This document shows positions 1 to 8,821 of a DNA stretch of 14,273 bases, in pieces. The stretch's first letter is position 1, and every line of letters begins with the position of its first letter. A model generated the notes under the pieces. That model saw only the letters and a program-made list of their open reading frames with translations, was not told the DNA's origin and did no database searches. Position numbers and translations under genes: made by a program. Source of the DNA: Nitrospirota bacterium (lineage in GTDB: Bacteria; Nitrospirota; Nitrospiria; Nitrospirales; NS-4); the NCBI GenBank assembly GCA_005877565.1, contig VBOK01000036.1:1-14273 (forward strand), read 5' to 3'.

Positions 1-458
1 TCTTCGTAGACGAACACCTGGCGCTTCAAGAGCTGCTCGTACATGGCGTGGAGGAGCGCGTGGCCGGTTCGGTCCGCGGCATAGCAGGTGCGGGGAAAGC
101 CGGCGCCGCCGAACGGGCGCTGCGCGATGCGGCCTTGCTCGTCACGGCTAAAGATCACCCCCATGCGCTCCAGCGCATGGATGTCGTCCGGAGCCTCGCG
201 GCACATCGCTTCGATGGCGTCCTGATCGCCGAGCCACAGGCCACCCTTGGCGGTGTCGTAGGCGTGCTTCTCCCACGAGTCGTTCTCGCCCAAGGCCGCG
301 TTGATGCCGCCCTGTGCGGCGACGGAATGGCTGCGGACGGGATGGACCTTCGAGACGACGGCCACATCGAGGCCCGGCGCGACGGTCACGGCCGCCCGCA
401 TGCCGGCTAGGCCGGCCCCGACGATCAGAATGTCATGGACTTTCTCCAGGCGCCTCAT
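1..458 (-). CDS. sdhA: Succinate dehydrogenase/fumarate reductase flavoprotein subunit, N-terminal part (cut by window edge)
   Basis: This is the N-terminal 152 codons of the flavoprotein subunit that oxidises succinate (or reduces fumarate) in the membrane-bound succinate:quinone oxidoreductase. Translating the minus strand gives a start MRRLEKVHDILIVGAGLAGM, whose VGAGLAGM is the dinucleotide-binding Rossmann loop for FAD. HPVRSHSVAAQGGINAA follows and contains the His-rich segment that in this family carries the covalently bound FAD (the His of SHSVAAQGG). Further on are KGGLWLGDQDAIEAMC and RPFGGAGFPRTCYAADRTGH, both typical of SdhA/FrdA. The ATG at 458 follows an in-frame TAG by seven codons, so the start is well constrained, although no good Shine-Dalgarno is seen. 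A possible promoter reads TTGCCA, 18 bases, TATTGA in the spacer. L-aspartate oxidase (NadB) is a relative, but the AQGGINAALGENDSW/KHAYDT context fits SdhA/FrdA better. Dehydrogenase and reductase direction cannot be separated here. Confidence 0.9.
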   Translation of the reverse strand, partial: MRRLEKVHDILIVGAGLAGMRAAVTVAPGLDVAVVSKVHPVRSHSVAAQGGINAALGENDSWEKHAYDTAKGGLWLGDQDAIEAMCREAPDDIHALERMGVIFSRDEQGRIAQRPFGGAGFPRTCYAADRTGHALLHAMYEQLLKRQVFVYE

Positions 459-619
459 AACGCGCGGGTCATCAATACCCTACCGCACACCCTCTTGGCA
501 AATCACCGCCACCATGCTAACCTTCCGAGGTGACTATCCTTGCCACGGACCCGTCCCAATGTGTTGGTCTCCCGCGCCTGGGTCTATACTACTCGATGTG
601 TGACCATGGAGGCTTGTAG
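459..619. promoter_or_regulatory. Divergent intergenic region sdhA/gcvP with putative promoters
   Basis: This spacer of about 160 bases separates two divergent start codons and should hold both promoters. For gcvP the best candidate -10 is TATACT at 585-590 (five of six consensus bases). A TTGGTC lies upstream at 564-569, but its spacing of only 15 bases is short. The ribosome binding site GGAGG is at 608-612. On the other strand TTGCCA followed by TATTGA at 18 bases may serve sdhA. There is no room for a tandem glycine riboswitch, and I see no riboswitch-like structure. The promoter calls are inference from motif similarity only. Confidence 0.4.
608..612 (+). promoter_or_regulatory. Ribosome binding site that sets the TTG start of gcvP
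   Basis: GGAGG lies seven bases before the TTG at 620. The codon immediately before that TTG is an in-frame TAG (617-619), so the reading frame cannot begin further upstream. Together these fix the unusual TTG start. Confidence 0.8.
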
Positions 620-3484
<2,865 letters not shown>

Positions 3485-3541
3485 GGGACTGCCTTCTTTT
3501 CCGAAAGCTGCCTATCCCTTTTTGAGCGGGCCTAACGCTGA

Positions 3542-4258
3542 TTACGCGACTGTCATAACTGCGTTCTCTGCCGCTTCGACAAAGAGGTCGATGAGTGGTT
3601 GGATCAGCGCACTGGCTTCCTCGTGGGTGATTCCACTTTCTCGAAAGGCAAAGGCAAGCCGGTAGGTCAGTGATTCATGCGACTCGTCTCCGTGCTCCGT
3701 GTGCGCTAAAAACCACTCTGACCCTTTCGTCCCCACCGCCTGCCGAAACTGTTGAGATTCCAGGAAATGCCAACTTGCCACCTCAGCCATAATCTCGACT
3801 GCCGCAAACCGCAGAAACATGGCGGCAGGATCAGCCCACGCTTCCATTTCAGCGATGAGCTTCTTCACAAGAGGGATCGGGTACTGCTCGAGATCCTGAT
3901 AGGTGAGGCCTACCGCTTCCGCTGCTTTGATCCAGAGTTCACGATGATCTGCCTCATCCCGTTCAATGAGCGTGAGCGTCTTATCAGCAAGAACGAGGAG
4001 TGAAAGAAGATCGTCCGCATTCCCAGGATCGGTGATTAATTCATGTTTGATGAATTTGACGCAGCCACGTCTGATAATCTTGGGGAACTCATCCACAAAA
4101 GGCCAGAAGACGATTAAAAGTTGGCGCAGGGCAGGTATATTGCCTTCGCGGCACGCCTGCGAGGCAATTGAACTTATAACCTTGAACTTCACCCCCTCTT
4201 TGATGTCAGAGACCCAGCCCGGGAGGGGCTTGGAATATCGATCAGTAAACGTGCCCAC
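3542..4258 (-). CDS. Probable haem-oxygenase-fold (TenA/PqqC/CADD-like) protein
   Basis: This is a cytoplasmic, almost entirely alpha-helical protein of 238 residues without signal peptide or membrane segment. I chose GTG at 4258 because AAGGGAG sits eight bases before it; a TTG at 4279 would add seven residues. Three spaced helices carry candidate metal ligands. They are LIERDEADHRELWIKAAEAV followed by GL, then AAVEIMAEVASWHF, then FLAHTEHGDESHESL. This order (Glu/His helix ending near a Gly-Leu, a middle Glu helix, a late His/Asp/His helix) is what haem-oxygenase-like di-iron proteins and Pfam Haem_oxygenas_2 members show. The last motif has one residue more between His and Asp than the HxxxDxxH of CADD, so a functional di-iron site is not certain. 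The gene is visibly less GC-rich than its neighbours, convergent with gcvP and preceded by repeat-bearing DNA, which suggests acquisition. The substrate is unknown. Confidence 0.6.
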   Translation of the reverse strand: MGTFTDRYSKPLPGWVSDIKEGVKFKVISSIASQACREGNIPALRQLLIVFWPFVDEFPKIIRRGCVKFIKHELITDPGNADDLLSLLVLADKTLTLIERDEADHRELWIKAAEAVGLTYQDLEQYPIPLVKKLIAEMEAWADPAAMFLRFAAVEIMAEVASWHFLESQQFRQAVGTKGSEWFLAHTEHGDESHESLTYRLAFAFRESGITHEEASALIQPLIDLFVEAAENAVMTVA

Positions 4259-4369
4259 AGAATTCACTCCCTTTCGCAAAAAGGCCTATTGGGCGAAAGG
4301 CTCTCAGAACAAGTTGGTGGAAAGAAACTGGTTCAAATGTCTCTTACAACGCGCCGAAATAAAAGAGAA

Positions 4370-4405
4370 TCGAGTGTTTACCTGAGGAGTTGGTCGGGTG
4401 TTTAC
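4370..4405. repeat. Pair of 12-bp direct repeats, 24 bp apart
   Basis: TCGAGTGTTTAC (4370-4381) and TCGGGTGTTTAC (4394-4405) differ at one base and start exactly 24 bases apart. On the minus strand they read GTAAACACYCGA. They lie upstream of the haem-oxygenase-fold gene, on the side where its promoter should be. They could be paired operator sites, or the sub-terminal repeats of a decayed insertion element; the sequence does not decide between these. Confidence 0.5.
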
Positions 4406-4423
4406 ATGAAGAAAGTGACACAA

Positions 4424-4468
4424 AAAAGGGGAGTGGCTACTTTTCCCTTGTATAGCCTGTCCCCTTTT
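4424..4468 (-). terminator. Long imperfect inverted repeat after endonuclease V, possible terminator or mobile-element remnant
   Basis: The arms AAAAGGGGAGTGGCTA (4424-4439) and TAGCCTGTCCCCTTTT (4453-4468) pair at 14 of 16 positions around a 13-base loop. Read on the minus strand, the stem begins at the last base of the endonuclease V stop codon and ends in TCCCCTTTTTTG, so it can act as an intrinsic terminator for that operon. The A/T tracts are part of the stem, making the structure roughly symmetrical, so it could also work in the other direction. Its shape also resembles short palindromic elements found near REP-type transposases; that origin is inference. Confidence 0.55.
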
Positions 4469-5178
4469 CAGCTGAATAGGTTGCCCTGAACCCCTTGTTT
4501 TCCCTGCTCTCCTTGGGACTTCGCGCGGTCGGCCAGAATGTCGGCCTGGCGGGTGGGCTCGGGGATGCGATAGCCTTTGCCGCAGGCCAGGGTGAGCTCA
4601 ATGGCCTGGGCCAGATCAATCTTGTGGCCGATCGAGACGAAGACAGGTTGGACGCCGTCTTTGGTGCGCACGACAGCGCCAATCACGCGGCCTTCGTCGT
4701 CACAGAGATCGGAGACAGACCCTCTTGCCTGCTTCGGCTCCTTGTAGGTCCCGAACAAGAGTGACTTCGCGCATCCGATCGTCGGCCGATCCAGGATCAC
4801 ACCGATGTGGCAGGCAATGCCCGCGGCCCGCGGGTGCGTCAGGCCTTGCCCGTCTATGAATATTAGATCGGGCTCATACTGGAGCTTGCCGAAGGCTTGC
4901 GCCAGCGCTGGCGTTTCGCGGAACGACAAGAGGCCGGGAATGTAGGGAAAGGAGACCTTCTCTTTGTGGACGACGGTCTCGACAATATCCAATCTCGGGA
5001 ACGAGAGCACGACGACGCAGGCGACCGCCGTATCTTCCACAAAGGCCACATCCGCGCCAGCGATCAGGCTGGGCGTCGCAACCTTGCCGTGCGGCATGAC
5101 CTTGGTACGGAGCTGCTGCTGAATCTGAATCGCTTCCTTGGGCGTGACATCCCAGGAGTGGAAGTGGTCAACCTGCAC
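4468..5178 (-). CDS. nfi: Endonuclease V (deoxyinosine 3' endonuclease)
   Basis: Endonuclease V cuts DNA one phosphodiester bond 3' of deoxyinosine and starts repair of deaminated adenine. All key family elements are present in the 236 residues. Asp43 lies in LIAGADVAF, the PYIP strand-separating wedge is at 78-81, Glu88 is in LSFRE, Asp109 is in FIDGQG with THPR after it, Lys138 is in GCAKSLL, and VSIGHK (His185) and GYRIPEPTRQAD close the domain. The start is GTG at 5178, with AAGG eight bases upstream and 16 bases after the stop of the AsmA-like gene, so it should be co-transcribed as the last gene of the gcvT operon. The tail is odd: after the family's normal end it adds SQGEQGKQGVQGNLFS, four xQG triplets, and stops at the edge of a large inverted repeat. 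Confidence 0.95.
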   Translation of the reverse strand: MQVDHFHSWDVTPKEAIQIQQQLRTKVMPHGKVATPSLIAGADVAFVEDTAVACVVVLSFPRLDIVETVVHKEKVSFPYIPGLLSFRETPALAQAFGKLQYEPDLIFIDGQGLTHPRAAGIACHIGVILDRPTIGCAKSLLFGTYKEPKQARGSVSDLCDDEGRVIGAVVRTKDGVQPVFVSIGHKIDLAQAIELTLACGKGYRIPEPTRQADILADRAKSQGEQGKQGVQGNLFS

Positions 5179-5194
5179 GGCCCAGACCTTGTTG

Positions 5195-5977
5195 TTATTT
5201 GAACAGTCCTTGGATGCCTTCTACAGCCTTCGACCCGGCCTTTCCCGTCTCGCTGCCGAGGCCCTTGGCCACTTCCCCTGCCGCCCCGATGCCCTTTTCC
5301 AACAATTTGCCGGAGCTTGCAACCGCTTGAACCACGGACTTGTTAATGGCCCCGAACACCTCTGCCGCGGCCTTCTGCACCGTCACCCCGCCCGATTCCT
5401 TCCCCATGTCCCGAAGATGGATGTCCGGCAGCGGGATCGTGAGGGGTTGTCCCTTGAGCATAGAGGCTCTCATGGTGACCTTGCCGTTCTTCAAGATGAA
5501 CTCATTGATCTGGATCTTCTTTTGAGTCGGATCCTTCTTCTGTGATTTCGACTCGGCGCCTTCTTTCGGTGCGACGGATTTACCGAACGTCGCCACGCTC
5601 TCCTGTATCTTGCTGATGTTGCTGCCGGACGGGCCGGCTTCATAGGTGATCTCCGGGCCGTCAATCAGGACTTCCTCGATGACGAGCTTGTCCGACAGAG
5701 CGGTCTTCAGATCCACTTTGACCTTGGCATCGGCCAGTTTGAACGCGCTCGCGGCCTGAAAACCAGGAGGATTGCCGACCACCAGACCCTTGAGCCGCCC
5801 CTTCCCGGAAAACAGGGACAGGTCCATGCCGTCGAGCTTCATGGTAGTCCCGGTGATTTTCGGCCCCACGGTTTCCACGCCAGCTTTGATGATCGAACTC
5901 AAGGAGGAACTGATCACGACCAAGGCAACGACAATGAGAAGTACGACGATCGCGCCAATCTTGAGAAGAGTCTTCAT
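5195..5977 (-). CDS. AsmA-like membrane-anchored protein
   Basis: The 260-residue protein has one N-terminal membrane segment (about residues 5-25, LLKIGAIVVLLIVVALVVIS). A beta-rich region follows that reads like the start of AsmA/DUF748-type proteins: KLDGMDLSLFSGKGRLKGL, VGNPPGF, and VIEEVLIDGPEITYE with SNISKI after it. Residues around 130-150 are a charged Lys/Ser linker. The last 60 residues are Ala/Gly/Lys-rich and probably amphipathic helical (GKLLEKGIGAAGEVAKGLG). AsmA-family proteins sit in the inner membrane facing the periplasm and are linked to envelope lipid handling; this one is short for the family and keeps only the N-terminal part. ATG at 5977 follows GAGGGG, which lies in the end of the Nudix gene five bases away, so translation is coupled. 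Its exact role is not known. Confidence 0.75.
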   Translation of the reverse strand: MKTLLKIGAIVVLLIVVALVVISSSLSSIIKAGVETVGPKITGTTMKLDGMDLSLFSGKGRLKGLVVGNPPGFQAASAFKLADAKVKVDLKTALSDKLVIEEVLIDGPEITYEAGPSGSNISKIQESVATFGKSVAPKEGAESKSQKKDPTQKKIQINEFILKNGKVTMRASMLKGQPLTIPLPDIHLRDMGKESGGVTVQKAAAEVFGAINKSVVQAVASSGKLLEKGIGAAGEVAKGLGSETGKAGSKAVEGIQGLFK

Positions 5978-5981
5978 AGCA

Positions 5982-6515
5982 TCACCCCTCCTCGCCTATG
6001 TTCTCGCCAAGGACCTGCAGGTACACGCATTGGAGGCCCACGATCGTCTTCGCGTCCTTGATGACCCCTTCCCGGATCATGGTGATGGTCTTCTCCAGCG
6101 GGAATTCCGCGATGCCCAGCACTTCGTCCTTTCCAAGATTCTGCTTGCCCCGGCCAAGCTGTGTCGCCTTGTAAATGTGGATCACCTCGTCGGTGAAGCC
6201 CGGCGTCGTGTAGGCGCTCACAACGTGCTCGAGCGCTCCAGCCTTGTAGCCGATCTCCTCTTCCATCTCGCGAAGGGCACACTCGCGCGGGTCCTCGCCG
6301 GGGTGCAGCTTGCCAGCGGGAATCTCGTAGATATAACCGCCGACCGCATGCCGGTACTGTCGGATCAGGATCACAGTCCGCGCGTCCTTCAGCGGCACCA
6401 CCGCCGCTGCGCCTGGATGGTGAATCACCTCCAGCTCGACCGTGGTGCCGTTCGGAAGCGTCACGGTCTCTAGATTGAGGTTGACGATGCGGCCCTTGTA
6501 GATATTCTTGGTCAT
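5982..6515 (-). CDS. ADP-ribose pyrophosphatase-type Nudix hydrolase
   Basis: This 177-residue Nudix enzyme is predicted to split ADP-ribose (or related nucleotide sugars) into AMP and ribose 5-phosphate in the cytoplasm. The full Nudix box is present at residues 68-90: Gly68, Glu74 six residues on, then REMEEEIGY, which fits GX5EX7REUXEEXGU with no missing metal ligand. LIRQYRHAVGGYIYEIPAGK before the box and a proline (Pro105, in TTPGFTDE) about 15 residues after it are hallmarks of the ADP-ribose pyrophosphatase subgroup. It begins with ATG inside the end of gcvT (ATGA, four-base overlap), showing translational coupling, and ends five bases before the AsmA-like gene. NudF or NudE-like specificity cannot be decided from sequence. 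Confidence 0.9.
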   Translation of the reverse strand: MTKNIYKGRIVNLNLETVTLPNGTTVELEVIHHPGAAAVVPLKDARTVILIRQYRHAVGGYIYEIPAGKLHPGEDPRECALREMEEEIGYKAGALEHVVSAYTTPGFTDEVIHIYKATQLGRGKQNLGKDEVLGIAEFPLEKTITMIREGVIKDAKTIVGLQCVYLQVLGENIGEEG

Positions 6516-7603
6516 GACGCCTTCCGTTTGTAGAACGGCAGCTTCACCACCACGGCCGGGTGCAGACGCCCTCGGATATCAATCTCAAGCTGCGTGCCAG
6601 GTCCGCGAAACTTCGTCGGCACGTAGCCCAGTCCGATGCCCTTTTGTAGGAGTGGCGAGAGATTGCCGCTGGTGACGACGCCGATCTCTTGCCCGTCGGC
6701 GACGATCTTCATCCCATGACGGGGGACGCCCTTCTGGAGCAGTTCAAACGCCACCAGGTGCTTCGCCGGCCCTTTCTCTTTCTGCTCGAGCAGGGGCGCA
6801 CGGCCGATGAAATCACCCTTCGTGAAGTCCACAGCGAAGACCGCGCCCGCCTCGAGCGGCGTGGTCTGCTCGTCAATGTCGTTGCCGTACAGAAGATAGC
6901 CAACCTCCAGGCGCAGAAGATCGCGCGCCCCAAGCCCGCAGGGCTTGATGCCGGCCCGCCCCCCGGCTTTCAACAGGGCTTCCCAGATCGTCGCCGCCTT
7001 GCGGGATGGGACGTAGAGCTCGTAGCCGACCTCGCCGGTATAGCCGGTCCGTGAAACGATGCCCAGCATGTCACACACGTCCGTTTGCATACACTGCCGG
7101 GGTTGGAGGGTCTCCGCAGCATGGGGCGAGACGGCCCGCAGGACCTCCGTCGAGCGCGGCCCTTGCAGCGCAATCTGGCCCAGTTCGTCGCTCTCGTCGC
7201 TGAGGCGCACGTCCCCCTGCGGCGCCTTCTGGAACAGCCAGGAGACAATCTTGTCGCGGTTCGAGGCGTTGACGCACAGGAGGAATCGAGCGTCTCCCAG
7301 GCGGTACACAAAGATGTCATCCTTAATCCCGCCGGCGGGATTGCAGACCATGGAGTAGTGGGCGTCGCCCACGGCCAGCTTGGCGACGTTGTTCGTCGTG
7401 ACCTGCTGGAGAAAGGCCAGCGAGTCCCGGCCTGCGACGGTCACCCTGCCCATGTGGCTCACGTCGAAGAGCCCGACGGCCGTCCGGACGGTCTGGTACT
7501 CCTCGATCACGCCACCGTACTGGATCGGCATCTCCCAGCCGGCGAAGTCCACCAACTTTCCGCCCGCCCGACGGTGCTGCTCGAACAGAGGAGTGCGGTT
7601 CAT
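6512..7603 (-). CDS. gcvT: Aminomethyltransferase, T-protein of the glycine cleavage system
   Basis: GcvT releases ammonia from the aminomethyl-lipoyl H-protein and transfers the one-carbon unit to tetrahydrofolate. I place the start at ATG 7603 (363 residues, the usual GcvT length), giving MNRTPLFEQHRRAGGKLVDF and then GWEMPIQYGG. The open frame continues upstream but that part does not look like GcvT, and no strong Shine-Dalgarno is visible. Family landmarks include VGLFDVSHMGRV, FLQQVTTNNVAKL, DDIFVYRL, LLCVNASNRDKI, TGYTGEVGYELYVP, LRLEVGYLLYGNDIDEQTTP and DFTKGDFIGR. It is the first gene of the operon gcvT, Nudix, AsmA-like, nfi. It is divergent from the O-methyltransferase-type gene 83 bases away and lies on the strand opposite to gcvP. 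Confidence 0.96.
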   Translation of the reverse strand: MNRTPLFEQHRRAGGKLVDFAGWEMPIQYGGVIEEYQTVRTAVGLFDVSHMGRVTVAGRDSLAFLQQVTTNNVAKLAVGDAHYSMVCNPAGGIKDDIFVYRLGDARFLLCVNASNRDKIVSWLFQKAPQGDVRLSDESDELGQIALQGPRSTEVLRAVSPHAAETLQPRQCMQTDVCDMLGIVSRTGYTGEVGYELYVPSRKAATIWEALLKAGGRAGIKPCGLGARDLLRLEVGYLLYGNDIDEQTTPLEAGAVFAVDFTKGDFIGRAPLLEQKEKGPAKHLVAFELLQKGVPRHGMKIVADGQEIGVVTSGNLSPLLQKGIGLGYVPTKFRGPGTQLEIDIRGRLHPAVVVKLPFYKRKAS

Positions 7604-7649
7604 GGGCCGCACTCTAGCAGAGCCGCCACGGCGATTGAAAGCCCGAAGC

Positions 7650-7678
7650 TTGATCTCCTCATTACGCCTCGGTATGGT
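7650..7678 (+). promoter_or_regulatory. Weak sigma70-like promoter candidate for the O-methyltransferase gene
   Basis: TTGATC at 7650-7655 and TATGGT at 7673-7678 are separated by 17 bases; each matches four of six consensus bases. Transcription would begin close to the ATG at 7687, leaving almost no leader, although GGTGG lies six bases before the ATG. The 83-base spacer also has to hold the gcvT promoter on the other strand. The call rests on motif similarity alone. Confidence 0.25.
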
Positions 7679-7686
7679 GGCGCACG

Positions 7687-8664
7687 ATGGCAATCACCTA
7701 TGCCGAGCTGATGCGGCTCGCCAACGCCTTCAGCGAGTCCCAGACCCTGCTGGCGGCCAACGACCTGGACGTATTCACGGTAATCGGCTCGGCCGGACGC
7801 ACCGCTGACGAAGTGGCCCGACGCTGCCAGGCCGACCCGGAGGGCATGTTCCTGCTTCTCAACGCCCTCGTCGGCCTGGGACTGCTGACGCTCCGAAAAG
7901 AGCGCTATTACAACACGCGGCTGGCCCGCCGCCATTTGGATCGTCGCAGCCCCGAGGCGATCTCCAATCTCCTCTGGCTTCTCGGGCACCACTGGAAGGA
8001 TTGGACGGACATCCCGCACGCCATCCGGCACGGCCGTCCGGGCTGGGACCCCCTCACCGAGACCTCGGAGTTCCGCCGGCGGTTCTCACTCGCCATGCAC
8101 GAGCGGAGCTTCATGCTCGCCGAACCCACCGTGGCCACGTTCCGTCTCCCGCCCAAGACCAGGCGGTTCCTTGATCTGGGAGGCGGGCCAGGCTCCTACG
8201 CGATCGCCCTGGCGAAGTGCTACCCTCGCGCGCAAGGCGTCGTGCTGGACCAGACTGTCACGGTGGCGCGGCAGTTGATCCGGAAGCACCGCCTCCAGCA
8301 CCGGCTGCAAGTCCGGCAAGGCTCCCTCTTCACGGCCGACCTCGGTTCCGGCTACGACGCAGTGCTCGTGGCAAACGTGATCCATGACTTCAACGAGAAG
8401 GAAAACCGCATCCTGCTGAAGCGGGTGCTGGAGGCGCTTCGCCCCGGCGGGAAGGTCTTCATCGTAGAGTTCTTCCTGGACGACAGCCTGACCAGACCAG
8501 CCAAGGCCTCCGTCTTCTCGGTGATGATGTACAAGTTCACCGCAAGCGGGCGATGCTATAGCTGGAGGGAAACCGAAGGCTGGCTCAACGAGTTAGGGTT
8601 CGGGCGCTTCACGCGCCACGCGGTCACGCCCGAGATCGGCACCCTCGAAGCCACCAAGCTCTGA
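7687..8664 (+). CDS. SAM-dependent O-methyltransferase (PF00891-type, with N-terminal dimerisation domain)
   Basis: The 325 residues have the two-part layout of small-molecule O-methyltransferases such as hydroxyneurosporene or acetylserotonin methyltransferases. Residues 1-90 form a winged-helix dimerisation domain (RLANAFSESQTLLAANDLDVF, TADEVARRCQADPEGMFLLL, then LGLLTL and YNTRLA). A Rossmann SAM domain follows from about 155. SAM motif I is FLDLGGGPGSYAIALA (161-176), Asp188 in GVVLDQT should bind the ribose hydroxyls, and NVIHDFNEKENRILL followed by LRPGGKVFIVEFF are the usual post-motif segments. The protein lacks signal peptide and membrane segments. It is the only plus-strand gene in this half of the window, divergent from gcvT and convergent with the second methyltransferase, so context gives no substrate. 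The family assignment is firm; the acceptor is unknown. Confidence 0.85.
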   Translation: MAITYAELMRLANAFSESQTLLAANDLDVFTVIGSAGRTADEVARRCQADPEGMFLLLNALVGLGLLTLRKERYYNTRLARRHLDRRSPEAISNLLWLLGHHWKDWTDIPHAIRHGRPGWDPLTETSEFRRRFSLAMHERSFMLAEPTVATFRLPPKTRRFLDLGGGPGSYAIALAKCYPRAQGVVLDQTVTVARQLIRKHRLQHRLQVRQGSLFTADLGSGYDAVLVANVIHDFNEKENRILLKRVLEALRPGGKVFIVEFFLDDSLTRPAKASVFSVMMYKFTASGRCYSWRETEGWLNELGFGRFTRHAVTPEIGTLEATKL

Positions 8665-8821
8665 GTCAAGGCTTTCGTTCGTAGCTGACGGGTCCTGTCG
8701 GCGAGTCACCCTGACGTGCTCAGGCGCCTTTCGCCGTCGCAGCCCCAAGGACTCGGCTGTAGGCTCTTCCGCTCCGCCAGGGTCCCACTCGCCGCCACCC
8801 GTCATACCCACCAGTCAGAAC

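Noticed and set aside
459..619. Glycine riboswitch in front of gcvP
   Set aside because: The leader is too short once the promoter and start are placed, and no aptamer-like helices are visible.
3485..3541. Bidirectional terminator between gcvP and the convergent haem-oxygenase-fold gene
   Set aside because: Only a four-base stem (AGCG/CGCT) is found and the T-tract lies before it, not after it.
4289..4489. Plus-strand frame of 66 codons beginning MGERLSEQVGGKKLVQ
   Set aside because: The first 30 residues look somewhat protein-like, but the frame runs through the direct repeats and the inverted repeat, has no clear ribosome binding site and no recognisable domain. It could be a remnant of an element, which I cannot show.
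5772..6473. 233-codon plus-strand frame over the AsmA-like and Nudix genes
   Set aside because: Antisense to two well-supported genes in a coupled operon.
7085..7711. 208-codon plus-strand frame over gcvT
   Set aside because: It is antisense to gcvT and overlaps the start of the O-methyltransferase gene in another frame; the sequence does not look like a folded protein.
8665..8821. Hidden gene or terminator in the convergent spacer between the two methyltransferases
   Set aside because: Only a five-base stem (CCTGA/TCAGG at 8710-8724) without T-run is present; I see no coding frame or convincing terminator.
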